Assembly (NCBI RefSeq): GCF_013283795.1
Contig: NZ_JABSOD010000011.1
Location: 47,585-111,584, forward strand
Length of the DNA: 64,000 bases
Direction of reading: 5' to 3'
From: Rheinheimera lutimaris
GTDB taxonomy: Bacteria; Pseudomonadota; Gammaproteobacteria; Enterobacterales; Alteromonadaceae
Shown here: piece by piece, positions 1 through 8,672 of the stretch
Layout: each line of letters begins with the position of its first letter
Position numbering within the stretch: the stretch's first letter is position 1
The notes under the pieces: model-generated
What the model was told of the DNA's origin: nothing
Seen by the model: only the letters and a program-made list of their open reading frames with translations
The model's database searches: none
Program-made: the position numbers and the translations under genes

Positions 1-446
1 AAGATCGTAAACCCAAGAAGCCGCCGAAACCGGAAGAGCCGCCACCACAAATGCAGCAACCGCAAATGGACTCTCCGGCACCTAACGCAGAGTCTGGCTT
101 TGGTATGGATTTCTCCGCAGATATCGGCAGTGACGTCAAACTATCCGGTGGATTGGCATTAGAAGGCGGCGACGGTGAGTATCTGCCTATTGTTAAAGTT
201 GCCCCTGTATACCCACGGCGTGCGTTACAGCGAGGCATTGAAGGCTACGTTATTGTTGAATTCACCGTAACCAAGGCAGGGACAGTACGTGACCCTGTCG
301 TAGTGGAAGCTAACCCTGAAGGGATATTTGAACAGGCCGCGATGGATGCCGCCCTGAAGTTCAAATATAAGCCAAGAGTGGTAAACGGCGAAGCAGCTGA
401 AGTCGCGGGCGTACAAAACCGCATAACCTTTCAAATTGACGGTTGA
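1..446 (+). CDS. tonB: Energy transducer TonB, C-terminal part (5' end outside window)
   Basis: The reading frame is open from the first bases, so the gene begins upstream and only its end is present. The visible part starts with a Lys/Pro-rich stretch (KPKKPPKPEEPPP), typical of the rigid linker of TonB that spans the periplasm. It then runs into a TonB C-terminal domain (VAPVYPRRALQRGIEGYVIV, later AALKFKYKPRVVNG). In the family this domain contacts the TonB box of outer membrane receptors and passes on energy from the ExbB/ExbD motor. The following TPR gene suggests the TonB2-type operon of Vibrio and Shewanella (exbB-exbB2-exbD2-tonB2-TPR), though its upstream genes are not in the window. 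Two TonB-dependent receptors occur later in this window and are possible clients. Family is certain; assignment to the TonB2 subtype is inference. Confidence 0.9.
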   Translation, partial: DRKPKKPPKPEEPPPQMQQPQMDSPAPNAESGFGMDFSADIGSDVKLSGGLALEGGDGEYLPIVKVAPVYPRRALQRGIEGYVIVEFTVTKAGTVRDPVVVEANPEGIFEQAAMDAALKFKYKPRVVNGEAAEVAGVQNRITFQIDG

Positions 447-457
447 GGTGGAATCAC

Positions 458-1768
458 ATGTTTGTAAAAAAAACAATCAGTCAAGTGGTCGTGTTTACCC
501 TGTTGGCAACAAGTAGCTATCTGCTACCCGTTATCAGCCCGCTGGGCCAGGTACAAGCACAACAGCAACAAGACGAACGCAAAACCCGCCGCACACCGGC
601 TTTACGCGCTAAAGTGTATGAGCAGTTGGCCAGGGCACAAGCGCTGGCCGATAGCGGGAAAACAAGCGAAGCCCTGGCGGCCTTAGACAACGTTAAGGAT
701 AAAGCCAGCTCGATGAATAGCTATGAGTTGGCCATGTTGTACAACTTCTACGGCTTTACCTATTACAATACTGAACAATATGGCAACGCCATTACCGCCT
801 TTGAAAAGGTGGTAGAACAGCAGCCTATTCCTGAATCGTTCGAGCTTTCGACGTTGTTTAGCTTAGCTCAGCTGCATATGATGCAGGGCAATTATGCTAA
901 GACGCTGAGCGTTCTGGAGCGCTGGGAAGCATTGAATACTGGTGAGATCCCTGCCAATAATCACCTTATTAAAGCTCAGGCCATGTACCAGCAAAAGGAT
1001 TATCAGCGTGCTGCCGGCTTTATCAATCAAGCAGTTGAGATGGTTGAAAAACAAGGCAAGGTGCCAGATGAAAACTGGTATGTGCTGCAACGCGCAGTGT
1101 ATTTTGAGCTTAAACAACCTGAGAAAGTAAAAGACGTACTGGTTAAGATGGTTCGGCACTATAACGCCGGCCAATACTGGATACAACTGGCTGGCATGTA
1201 CGGTGAATTGGGCGAAGAGAAAAAGCAACTGGCAATTCTTGAAGCAGCATACCAGCAGGGTTATATCACCTCTGCTTCCGACGTATTTAACCTGGCTCAG
1301 TTGTATTACTACCATCAGGTTCCGGTAAAAGGAGCGCGTGTGATGGAAGAGGCAATGCAGGCAGGCGTACTTGAGCGCAACCTGCGTAACCTGAAATTTA
1401 CCGCAAGCTGCTGGTCGCTGGCAAAACATGACGACAAGGCTATTCCCCTGTTAATTTCAGCCGCAAGCTTGTCTGATGATGGTGAACTTGAAGCCCAACT
1501 TGGCCAAATGTACCTGAATATGGAAGCGTACGATAAAGCCATTGCAGCGGCCACAGCGGCCTTGCAAAAAGGTGGGCTTCGTAACCAGGGCATGTCACAT
1601 TTGGTATTAGGGATGGCCTATTTCAATAAGCAGCGCTTTAATGACGCACTAGTCGAATTAGCCAAGGCCGAGAAGTTTGACAACACTAAGCGTATAGCTC
1701 TGCAATGGGAAAAATACGTGAAAGCAGAAAAAGTTAACTTTGAAATACTACAAACCGAACTGTCTTAA
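458..1768 (+). CDS. Exported tetratricopeptide repeat protein of the TonB operon
   Basis: Begins 11 bases after the tonB stop. I chose the ATG at 458 because GAGGTGGAA lies just upstream, rather than the TTG at 443 that overlaps tonB. The N-terminus (MFVKKTISQVVVFTLLATSS) is a signal peptide or anchor ending near QVQAQ. The rest is helical with TPR-like units, for example ALADSGKTSEALAALDNV, YNTEQYGNAITAFEKV and YLNMEAYDKAIAAATAAL. TPR proteins placed directly after tonB2 in Vibrio and Shewanella are reported to help TonB2-dependent transport, probably by binding TonB or ExbB in the periplasm; that role is inferred from position. A strong terminator follows, so this is probably the last gene of the operon. 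Confidence 0.85.
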   Translation: MFVKKTISQVVVFTLLATSSYLLPVISPLGQVQAQQQQDERKTRRTPALRAKVYEQLARAQALADSGKTSEALAALDNVKDKASSMNSYELAMLYNFYGFTYYNTEQYGNAITAFEKVVEQQPIPESFELSTLFSLAQLHMMQGNYAKTLSVLERWEALNTGEIPANNHLIKAQAMYQQKDYQRAAGFINQAVEMVEKQGKVPDENWYVLQRAVYFELKQPEKVKDVLVKMVRHYNAGQYWIQLAGMYGELGEEKKQLAILEAAYQQGYITSASDVFNLAQLYYYHQVPVKGARVMEEAMQAGVLERNLRNLKFTASCWSLAKHDDKAIPLLISAASLSDDGELEAQLGQMYLNMEAYDKAIAAATAALQKGGLRNQGMSHLVLGMAYFNKQRFNDALVELAKAEKFDNTKRIALQWEKYVKAEKVNFEILQTELS

Positions 1769-1806
1769 CAACACTGATTAACGCTTTACAAAGTAACTTG
1801 TAATAC

Positions 1807-1833
1807 AAAACGCCGGTGTTCAGCCGGCGTTTT
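1807..1833. terminator. Bidirectional Rho-independent terminator
   Basis: The arms AAAACGCCGG and CCGGCGTTTT flank a short loop, giving a GC-rich stem with an A run on one side and a T run on the other. It lies between the convergent ends of the TPR gene (plus) and the porin gene (minus) and can serve both. Confidence 0.85.
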
Positions 1834-1860
1834 ATATTGCAGATTAAAGCCTTTGCTTAA

Positions 1861-2763
1861 TTAAAACTTATGCTTGATACCAACCGCCAGATAATCGCGA
1901 TCCGGTGTTGGCGTATCCAGGTTAAAACTGCTGTACCAGGCAAATAAAGTAGTATCTTTACCCGCTTTATAATCTAACCCTAAGCTGATTGCTTTATCAT
2001 CTTCCAGCGTTTGGTACTGGGCTTTCAGCTCAGTTTTACCCAGCGGATAAGCACCACTTAACAACCAACCATCCTGTTCCAACCCGGTGATAATATCTTC
2101 CTGGCGCTGCAACATAGCACCCAGTTTAACGCCGGCCACTTTAGTTTGCCCGTTTACACGAACACTGTCATAACCGTTTACCTCTGAGTCAAACGCAACA
2201 GAGAGAAAAATATTGCTGTCCTTGAGGTTGTCATCGCCGTAAAACAGTGCGGCAGAAACCGCGTCTTCAGCATCTACCGAGTCTTCCAGAATATAGGTCA
2301 GCTGCGCGCCAAAGCCGTTATAGCTTGGCGTAAAATAACTGATGGAGTTATTCGCCCGTACTTCAGCTTCCCATAAACCACCCACATCGGCCTCAAAATC
2401 ATTAAACTGATCAATCTTGCCTTGTGACATTTTAGTCGCTGTATCATGCCGGCCTAAACGCACCTCACCAAAGTTACCTGCCAGGCCAATATACTGATTA
2501 CGCGCAGTAACATTGCTGCTACTGCTGTCAGACACATTTACGCCCCATTCTAATTGGTACACCAGGGTCAGACCGTCTTCCAACGCATAGTCACCTTTCA
2601 AACCAAAACGGGAGCTGTTACTTTTTAACTCCGAGAAACGCCCCTCTCCCTCATCGCCGGACTGCGCGGACACATTCAGCTGGCCGTAAAGCTTTACCGG
2701 CTCAGCCTGCACTGTTGCAACACCAGCCATCGCCATCACTAACATTACCGTTGTTTTTTTCAT
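1861..2763 (-). CDS. Phosphate-regulated outer membrane porin
   Basis: A 300-residue protein from ATG 2763. The frame extends upstream to 2931, but the MKKTTVMLVMAMAGVATVQA signal peptide fixes the start. After cleavage the protein begins EPVKLYGQLNVSAQ, the usual first strand of Gram-negative general porins, and ends ..YLAVGIKHKF with the C-terminal Phe needed for barrel assembly. Alternating amphipathic strands and motifs such as NSSRFGLKGDYALEDGLTLVYQLEWG and GEVRLGRHDT fit the Porin_4/OmpC-like family, which forms trimeric 16-strand channels for small solutes. It lies downstream of phoU on the same strand but behind a terminator and its own phased PhoB sites. A role in phosphate or anion uptake under phosphate starvation (like PhoE) is therefore likely; substrate preference is inferred only from regulation. 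Confidence 0.88.
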   Translation of the reverse strand: MKKTTVMLVMAMAGVATVQAEPVKLYGQLNVSAQSGDEGEGRFSELKSNSSRFGLKGDYALEDGLTLVYQLEWGVNVSDSSSSNVTARNQYIGLAGNFGEVRLGRHDTATKMSQGKIDQFNDFEADVGGLWEAEVRANNSISYFTPSYNGFGAQLTYILEDSVDAEDAVSAALFYGDDNLKDSNIFLSVAFDSEVNGYDSVRVNGQTKVAGVKLGAMLQRQEDIITGLEQDGWLLSGAYPLGKTELKAQYQTLEDDKAISLGLDYKAGKDTTLFAWYSSFNLDTPTPDRDYLAVGIKHKF

Positions 2764-2833
2764 TTTTCGCACCTGAGTTATTACCGGCCCGTTACTACTG
2801 CTAACAGTCCGTGATTTATGACAACGCCATATT

Positions 2834-2901
2834 ATGACCATTTCATGACAGTAAAATGACAATAAGGCAAATTTATGACTTTGAAATGATACTTTTATGA
2901 C
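2834..2901 (-). promoter_or_regulatory. Two PhoB box arrays in front of the porin
   Basis: On the plus strand ATGAC occurs at 2834, 2845 and 2856, and again at 2875, 2886 (as ATGAT) and 2897, each triplet with exact 11-base spacing. Read on the minus strand these are GTCAT half-sites, as in the Pho box (CTGTCAT repeated every 11 bases); TTGTCATTTTACTGTCAT covers 2844-2861. A further ATGAC lies at 2818. The sites sit about 55-140 bases upstream of the porin start codon, where PhoB would activate transcription. Confidence 0.82.
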
Positions 2902-2982
2902 CTTAGCAGAAATATACAGCTTGCTTAGCAAAAGTATCTGTTAAATTAGCAGGATAGCCAGTAATTAGCCGATAAAATGCAT

Positions 2983-3009
2983 AAAAAAAGGAGCCGCAGC
3001 TCCTTTTTT
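2983..3009. terminator. Rho-independent terminator after phoU
   Basis: AAAAAAGGAGC at 2984-2994 pairs with GCTCCTTTTTT at 2999-3009 around a CGCA loop. On the minus strand the hairpin ends in a T run and closes the pst-phoU operon before the porin promoter. Confidence 0.88.
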
Positions 3010-3024
3010 GCAAAAATGCAGTGA

Positions 3025-3750
3025 TTAACGACGCTTTTTATCAACAACCTGCTGTAACTCTTCATCGCTAAGATGCGAAACATTGCGGCCTAAGCTGAGG
3101 AAAATAGCATGTTCGCAGATATTACGACTGTGATCGCCTACCCGCTCCAGCGCTTTAGCAACCTGAGAAATCTGCATACTGACGCTGATTTGCTTTGCAT
3201 CGTCCATCATGCTGCTGAGACTGTGCTGTAAAATACGGGCATAATCATCATCAATGGCTTTATCTTCACGTAATACCGCCAATGCCGCTTGGGCGTCTAT
3301 TTGCTCAAAAGCAGCAAGGGCACGCTGCAACATTTGCAGCACCTTTTGCCCCATTTCTGCCAGGGCGTCCAGTTGCGAAGTTGCCGGCCGGCTGTCCGCC
3401 TCTTCCTTTAACAAGGCTTTGGCAATGCGCTTGGCTAAATCGCCAATACGTTCAACATCATTAATACTTTTCAGCACGGCCAATACCAAGCGTAAATCAC
3501 TGGCTGCCGGCTGGCGCCGCGCCAATATATCCAGGCAGTGCTCGTCAATATCAACTTCAAAGTTGTTCACGCGCCGGTCAAAGTCTTTTACCTGTTGCGC
3601 CAGTGCAACATCAGCCGAGGTAAAGGCTGTTAACGCATCGGTAAGCTGCTGCTGCGCCAACTGTGCCATTTGCATTAAGCGTTCTACGGCTTGCTGTAAC
3701 TCTTCATCATAGGCCTGTGAATAATGGCCGCCGATTTTGTTATTTGGCAT
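3025..3750 (-). CDS. phoU: PhoU, phosphate signalling regulator
   Basis: 241 residues, the usual size. It shows the two-fold repeated three-helix PhoU architecture, including LDILARRQPAASDLRLVLAV and SINDVERIGDLAKRIA in the first half and AKALERVGDHSRNICEHAIF in the second. The E/D-xx-R-x-x-D-x-x-x-N metal-binding helices are present in both. In this family PhoU sits at the membrane between the PstSCAB transporter and the PhoR kinase; it shuts off the Pho response when phosphate is plentiful and restrains PstSCAB uptake. The ATG at 3750 has an AGGAGAG ribosome site eight bases away. It is the last gene of the pst operon, 55 bases after pstB. No phoB or phoR is present in the window. Confidence 0.97.
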   Translation of the reverse strand: MPNNKIGGHYSQAYDEELQQAVERLMQMAQLAQQQLTDALTAFTSADVALAQQVKDFDRRVNNFEVDIDEHCLDILARRQPAASDLRLVLAVLKSINDVERIGDLAKRIAKALLKEEADSRPATSQLDALAEMGQKVLQMLQRALAAFEQIDAQAALAVLREDKAIDDDYARILQHSLSSMMDDAKQISVSMQISQVAKALERVGDHSRNICEHAIFLSLGRNVSHLSDEELQQVVDKKRR

Positions 3751-3805
3751 AATGCCGCTCTCCTGAATTAGTTCTCACCACAGCCCTTTAATCACTTAAT
3801 CGCTG

Positions 3806-4576
3806 TTAGCCGTAACGCCCGGTAATATAGTCTTCGGTCCGCTTTTGCTGCGGGTTGGTAAATACATCATTGGTATTGCCGATTTCAATAAGATTACCCA
3901 GATGGAAAAAGGCCGTGCGATCAGACACCCTGGCGGCTTGTTGCATATTGTGCGTAACAATAACGATAGTGAAGTTTTGCTTCAGTTCGTCAATCAGCTC
4001 TTCAATAATAGAAGTGGCGATAGGATCCAGTGCTGAGCACGGTTCATCCATCAGGATCACTTCCGGGCTTACCGCTATGCTGCGGGCAATGCACAAACGT
4101 TGCTGCTGGCCACCGGATAAACCGGTGCCGGGTTGGTCCAGCCGATCTTTTACTTCATTCCATAAACCGGCGCGGCGCAAGCTGGATTCAACGATATCGT
4201 CCAGATCGGCTTTGCGCTCGGCCAGGCCATGCAATTTCGGCCCGTAAGCAATATTTTCGTAAATCGACTTCGGAAACGGGTTCGGCTTTTGGAACACCAT
4301 ACCTACCTGAGCCCGCAACTGCACCACATCTAATGCCGGCTCGTGAATATCACGGCCATCCAGCAAAATACTACCGGTTACCCGACAATGCTCTATGGTG
4401 TCGTTCATCCGGTTCATACAGCGTAAAAAGGTTGACTTACCGCAGCCAGACGGGCCGATAAAGGAGATCACCTCGTTCTGATACACATCCATGCTGATGC
4501 CATGCAGCGCCTGATTGTCGCCGTAGAACACCTTTACATCTGTAGCACTGATTTTTACCGGAGCTGAATTACTCAT
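3806..4576 (-). CDS. pstB: Phosphate ABC transporter ATP-binding protein PstB
   Basis: 256 residues, full length for the family. The Walker A motif is GPSGCGKST (about residues 42-50), the signature [15 protein letters not shown] (about 153-167), Walker [14 protein letters not shown] (about 172-184), and the switch His lies in IVTHNMQQA. The stretch [20 protein letters not shown] is highly typical of PstB. It hydrolyses ATP to drive phosphate import by the PstC-PstA channel at the inner membrane. It follows pstA by about 60 bases and precedes phoU in the conserved operon order. Confidence 0.98.
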   Translation of the reverse strand: MSNSAPVKISATDVKVFYGDNQALHGISMDVYQNEVISFIGPSGCGKSTFLRCMNRMNDTIEHCRVTGSILLDGRDIHEPALDVVQLRAQVGMVFQKPNPFPKSIYENIAYGPKLHGLAERKADLDDIVESSLRRAGLWNEVKDRLDQPGTGLSGGQQQRLCIARSIAVSPEVILMDEPCSALDPIATSIIEELIDELKQNFTIVIVTHNMQQAARVSDRTAFFHLGNLIEIGNTNDVFTNPQQKRTEDYITGRYG

Positions 4577-4635
4577 TTGTTTATCCGTTACTTTAAAATT
4601 AACTCTGTTAAGCGCAGCGTAACTAACCAGCTATG

Positions 4636-6006
4636 TTACCAGCGCTTTTCATATTTTTTCCGCAGCCAAATGGCCAGACCATTTAAGCTAATCATCATCA
4701 GCAACAACACAATAATGGCGGCTGAAGTGCGGGCCTCAAAGAAATTACGCAGCTCATTGCCCTGCCACAGGTAAATTTGTACCGGTAACGCACTGGCCTG
4801 TTCAAACGGTGAAGCCGGTATAGAAGCAACAAAAGACTTCATACCAATTAATAACAGCGGCGCCGTTTCACCCAATGCCTGGGCCACACCTAAAATAGCC
4901 CCTGTTAAAATACCCGGAATAGCCAGTGGTAACACATGATGGAAAATAGCCTGCATTTTCGATGCGCCCAGCCCAAGTGCCGCCTGGCGAATAGACGGCG
5001 GTATTGCTTTAAGTGTGGAGCGGGTAGCAATAATTACCGTGGGTAATGTCATCAGTGATAACACGAGACCGCCGACAATCGGTGCCGACATTGGCAGGTT
5101 AAACCAGCCGATTAACACCGAAGCCCCCAATAAACCAAACACTATTGAAGGCACCGCCGCCAGGTTGTTAATGTTTACCTCCACCAGGTCGGTGATTCTA
5201 TTGCGCGGCGCAAACTCTTCCAAATAAATAGCAGCGGCTACGCCCATCGGCACGGCCAGTAAAATAACCACCAGCATCATATAGAACGAGCCCATAAAAG
5301 CACCGGCCAAACCAGCAGATGCCAAAGAGCTGCGCGAGTCCGGGTTCATAAACAGTGCCAGACTGAAACGGTTTTGGATAACGCCATCAGCAGCAAGCTT
5401 ATCTACCCATTCACGCATTTTCGGGCTAAGCTGCTGCTGTGCATCCGGCAGACTGCGGTCAATATTGCCTTTTAACCAAACATCGATATTGGCATCTGTT
5501 AACAGATGCAGCGTGCGGGTTTGGCCAATAATTGACGGATCTGCCACTACCATATCACGCAGCGCAAAGCGCTCGCCGGAGGTCACCACCCGCGCCAGGT
5601 CGCGCCGGTGCTTGCCGGCATCCGGCAGCACTTTTTGCAAGCTGTCGGTGATCAGCCGGTTAAAGTTAACAAAGCCAATTTCGGTTTGCCATTCAATATG
5701 CCGCTGGCGAAAATCGTTATCGGACTCGTCGACACGCTGCTGTGGCATCGGCGGAATTTTAATGATCGCCGGATCAAAATAAATCTCCAGCGTAATAGCC
5801 GATTGCCAAAATGCCGGTAGCCCTTTGGAAAAAATATTGATAAACAACACCGCTACTAAACCAAGACTGATTAGCACCGCGGTTAAGCCCAACCGGCGAA
5901 ACAAATTTTCTGTCCGATGGCGTTTAGCAAGCGACGCAATGACTTTTTGCTGCACCTGGCTCGGAGCCGCTACAGCTTTAATCGGGTTCTCTGCAATAAT
6001 GGTCAT
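4636..6006 (-). CDS. pstA: Phosphate ABC transporter permease PstA (long form)
   Basis: 456 residues, much longer than the roughly 300-residue PstA of E. coli. The extra length lies at the N-terminus: one membrane helix (about residues 37-57) followed by a long hydrophilic stretch to about residue 220. The conserved permease core then carries five or so helices. The permease (EAA) loop is seen as RQAALGLGASKMQAIFHHVLPLAIPGILTG. With PstC it forms the inner membrane phosphate channel. It starts three bases after the pstC stop, so the two are translated as a pair. Such long forms are common in Vibrio and Alteromonadales, so this is a family variant, not a fusion artefact. Confidence 0.95.
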   Translation of the reverse strand: MTIIAENPIKAVAAPSQVQQKVIASLAKRHRTENLFRRLGLTAVLISLGLVAVLFINIFSKGLPAFWQSAITLEIYFDPAIIKIPPMPQQRVDESDNDFRQRHIEWQTEIGFVNFNRLITDSLQKVLPDAGKHRRDLARVVTSGERFALRDMVVADPSIIGQTRTLHLLTDANIDVWLKGNIDRSLPDAQQQLSPKMREWVDKLAADGVIQNRFSLALFMNPDSRSSLASAGLAGAFMGSFYMMLVVILLAVPMGVAAAIYLEEFAPRNRITDLVEVNINNLAAVPSIVFGLLGASVLIGWFNLPMSAPIVGGLVLSLMTLPTVIIATRSTLKAIPPSIRQAALGLGASKMQAIFHHVLPLAIPGILTGAILGVAQALGETAPLLLIGMKSFVASIPASPFEQASALPVQIYLWQGNELRNFFEARTSAAIIVLLLMMISLNGLAIWLRKKYEKRW

Positions 6007-6009
6007 AAC

Positions 6010-7389
6010 TTACTCGTATTGTTCACGGTATTTACGCACGATCACCAGTGCCATCACATTGAGCAGCAAGGTAATAACGAACAGCGTTAAGCCCAGCGCA
6101 AAGGCAACCAGCGATTGCGGGCTGGAAAAATCATTGTCACCGGTTAGCTGATTGACGATGGTTACCGTTACAGTGGACACGGCTTCGAACGGGTTAGCAG
6201 TTAACGCGGGACTGTTACCAGCTGCCAACACCACTATCATGGTTTCGCCAATGGCACGGCTTGCTGCCAGCAACACAGCACCAACAATACCCGGCAATGC
6301 TGCCGGCAGCACCACTTTTAAGATAGTTTCAGACTTGGTTGCACCTAACCCCAGCGAGCCGTCCCGCATAGATTTTGGCACCTGAGTGATAATGTCATCT
6401 GATAACGACGAGATAAACGGGATAATCATAATGCCCATGACCACGCCGGCTGTTAATGCCGAAGTGGCATTGATATCCAACCCGATAGCCGCACCTAAAT
6501 CGCGCAAAAACGGGCCTACCGTTACCAACGCAAAGAAACCGTACACTATGGTAGGAATACCGGCCAACACTTCAATCACAGGCTTGGCGGTATTGCGCAG
6601 CTTCATAGGCGCATACTCCGCCAGATAAATTGCCACCATCAGCCCCAGCGGAATAGCCACCAGCATAGCGATACCGGCGATCATTGCGGTACCGGCTAAC
6701 AACGGCACCAAACCGAAGCTTCCCTGCTCTCCCACGCCAACAGTAGAAAAGCGCGGATTCCAGGTAGTACCAAAGAAAAACTCTGTCGGCGGAATATAAC
6801 TGAAGAACTTCATCGTTTCGCCGACCATCGACAGCACTATGCCGATGGTAGTCAAAATAGCCACGGTAGAACATAGCACCAGCAGGGCTTTAACAACACG
6901 CTCAACCTGATGCCGGGCTTTTAACCGTGGCGTAATGCGCAGCAGGCTGTACAACATACCTGCTGCGGCTATTACTGCCATTAATGCTGTAAGTACTAAC
7001 GCACTGTTGGTTTTAAGCTGCCGCAAATGCTCAGCAGCGGCCAACTCCCAGGCCTCTGCATCTGCCACCACGCCGAAGTTACCGGCTAAATTACCGATAC
7101 GCTGCGACATGACACGGACCTCATCAGCCGTCAAGGTCGCGACATCCACCGGCAATTGTGCCAGCATCATAGAATTAATGACCGCCGGTGCCAGCCACAA
7201 CCACAACAGCAGAATAAAAAATGCCGGCAACACAGCCCACAATCCCACCATCATGCCATAGTGATGTGGCCTGGAATGCATGCGCAAATCGGGGTTAACT
7301 GTTGCTACTTTGCGGCTGCGGGTCATTCCGAGTTGGTAGCCCAATGCCAGCAAGATCAGCAGCACGACAATTAACGAAAGGTTACTCAT
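6010..7389 (-). CDS. pstC: Phosphate ABC transporter permease PstC (long form)
   Basis: 459 residues, again longer than the roughly 320-residue E. coli protein. There is an N-terminal helix, a second helix near residues 46-70, and a soluble segment before the third helix (about 130-150). The core ends with the EAA loop SMRDGSLGLGATKSETILKVVLPAALPGIVG. LAGIPTIVYGFFALVTVGPFLR is a conserved PstC stretch. It is the partner of PstA in the phosphate channel. ATG 7389 has GGAGCG just upstream. A terminator-like hairpin separates it from pstS, so PstS, the abundant binding protein, is probably made in excess over the permease genes. Confidence 0.96.
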   Translation of the reverse strand: MSNLSLIVVLLILLALGYQLGMTRSRKVATVNPDLRMHSRPHHYGMMVGLWAVLPAFFILLLWLWLAPAVINSMMLAQLPVDVATLTADEVRVMSQRIGNLAGNFGVVADAEAWELAAAEHLRQLKTNSALVLTALMAVIAAAGMLYSLLRITPRLKARHQVERVVKALLVLCSTVAILTTIGIVLSMVGETMKFFSYIPPTEFFFGTTWNPRFSTVGVGEQGSFGLVPLLAGTAMIAGIAMLVAIPLGLMVAIYLAEYAPMKLRNTAKPVIEVLAGIPTIVYGFFALVTVGPFLRDLGAAIGLDINATSALTAGVVMGIMIIPFISSLSDDIITQVPKSMRDGSLGLGATKSETILKVVLPAALPGIVGAVLLAASRAIGETMIVVLAAGNSPALTANPFEAVSTVTVTIVNQLTGDNDFSSPQSLVAFALGLTLFVITLLLNVMALVIVRKYREQYE

Positions 7390-7477
7390 GGTCGCTCCGT
7401 AAACAGCTTACACGTAATGCTTAACTAAGGTGCGCAGTGTAAGCGGCTTTTATTTCAGTTTTATGACATCCGAAAAG

Positions 7478-7506
7478 CAAAAAAGAGAACCCGTTACAGG
7501 TTCTCT
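7478..7506 (-). terminator. Intra-operon terminator between pstS and pstC
   Basis: AGAGAACC (7484-7491) and GGTTCTCT (7499-7506) form the stem; on the minus strand a run of six to seven T residues follows. It lies 18 bases after the pstS stop. Partial termination here would give more pstS than pstCAB-phoU message. Confidence 0.85.
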
Positions 7507-7523
7507 TAAATGCAGCAGAGAGA

Positions 7524-8555
7524 TTATAGCGACTTTTTCTGCCGGATGTTTTGCATAATTTCTGCGCGTTCATCGTCAGACAGCGGAATTAAACCAGCGC
7601 TTTCCAGCACGCTGCCAAAGCCTGACATACCTTCGCTGACATGGAACTGAGCATATTCCTGTAACCCGGGAATGACACCGATATGCGCGCCTTTAACATA
7701 GATATACAGCGGACGTGATACCGGATACTCGCCGGAGATAATAGTATCCAGGTTAGGCTCTACACCAGATACGGTAGCTACTTTGATACGGTCACGGTTA
7801 GCTTCAAAGAAACTTAAACCAAATACACCTACCGCGTCTTTTTGCGCTTGCAAACGTGCCAGGGTTTCAGTGTAATCGCCGGCAATTTCTACTACCCGGC
7901 CGTCGGTACGCATAGCGGTACAAAATTTATGCGCAGCATCTTTGTCCATGGCTTTTACTTCGGCCAATGTCTGGCATCCGGGCACCACCACTTTCTCTTC
8001 ATACACTTCGCGGGTACCGTGATTAGAGCCCGGAATCGCCAGCAAAATTTCCTGGTCCGGTAAGGTTTTATCTATTTGATTCCAACGGGTATAAGGGTTA
8101 GCAACCATTTTACCGTTCTGTGCCACTTGTGCTGCCTGCGCCAGGAACACATGCTTCGGCTCTAACTTGAATACTGCAGCATCAACACGTGACGCGAAAA
8201 CAATGCCGTCATAGCCGATTTTTACTTCAATAATCTCTTTTACACCATTGGCTTTACAGGCTTCTACTTCATTCGGGCGCATTTTGCGCGATGAATTGGC
8301 CACATCAATAGTATTAGCACCTACGCCCTGACAAAATTGGCGTAAACCGCCTGACGAGCCACCTGAGCCCACTACCGGAGTGCGGAACTGAGCAAAGTTA
8401 TTGCCAAACTCTTCTGCAACTACTGCAGAAAACGGCAGCACGGTAGAAGACCCGGCGATTTGGATAGTGTCACGGCTTTGTGCCTGCGCTGTTGCTGATG
8501 CGGTTAAAGCGACGGTTGCCGCCAGTAACAAGCTGGAGAATTTATTCAGTTTCAT
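7524..8555 (-). CDS. pstS: Periplasmic phosphate-binding protein PstS
   Basis: 343 residues from ATG 8555. The frame runs up to 8603, but MKLNKFSSLLLAATVALTASATAQA is a clear signal peptide, so the start is internal. The mature part begins RDTIQIAGSSTVLPFSAVVAEEFG, the classic phosphate-loop opening of PstS, followed by VGSGGSSGGLRQFCQGVG and DVANSSRKMRPNE. These Ser, Thr and Asp side chains bind dianionic phosphate in the family. It is the large substrate-binding form found with the long PstC/PstA. It is the first gene of the operon and is preceded by a PhoB box at 8608-8625. Confidence 0.97.
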   Translation of the reverse strand: MKLNKFSSLLLAATVALTASATAQAQSRDTIQIAGSSTVLPFSAVVAEEFGNNFAQFRTPVVGSGGSSGGLRQFCQGVGANTIDVANSSRKMRPNEVEACKANGVKEIIEVKIGYDGIVFASRVDAAVFKLEPKHVFLAQAAQVAQNGKMVANPYTRWNQIDKTLPDQEILLAIPGSNHGTREVYEEKVVVPGCQTLAEVKAMDKDAAHKFCTAMRTDGRVVEIAGDYTETLARLQAQKDAVGVFGLSFFEANRDRIKVATVSGVEPNLDTIISGEYPVSRPLYIYVKGAHIGVIPGLQEYAQFHVSEGMSGFGSVLESAGLIPLSDDERAEIMQNIRQKKSL

Positions 8556-8607
8556 ATCATGTTCCCGGTTGTCCGAAGTGTGTATGGTATTAGTTTGCTG
8601 CATTTTT

Positions 8608-8625
8608 ATTGCAGTAATATGACAG
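8608..8625 (-). promoter_or_regulatory. PhoB box upstream of pstS
   Basis: The minus strand reads CTGTCATATTACTGCAAT, two 7-base half-sites separated by 4 bases, very close to the Pho box consensus CTGTCATAAAACTGTCAT. It lies about 53 bases upstream of the pstS start codon and should make the operon phosphate-starvation inducible. Confidence 0.78.
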
Positions 8626-8672
8626 AGGAAACTATTTTCAGATTTTCTTATAAAACTATCGGTTAGCCAAGC

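Noticed and set aside
863..1429. A 188-codon open frame on the minus strand inside the TPR gene
   Set aside because: Fully antisense to a well-supported TPR protein, no ribosome site and no family resemblance.
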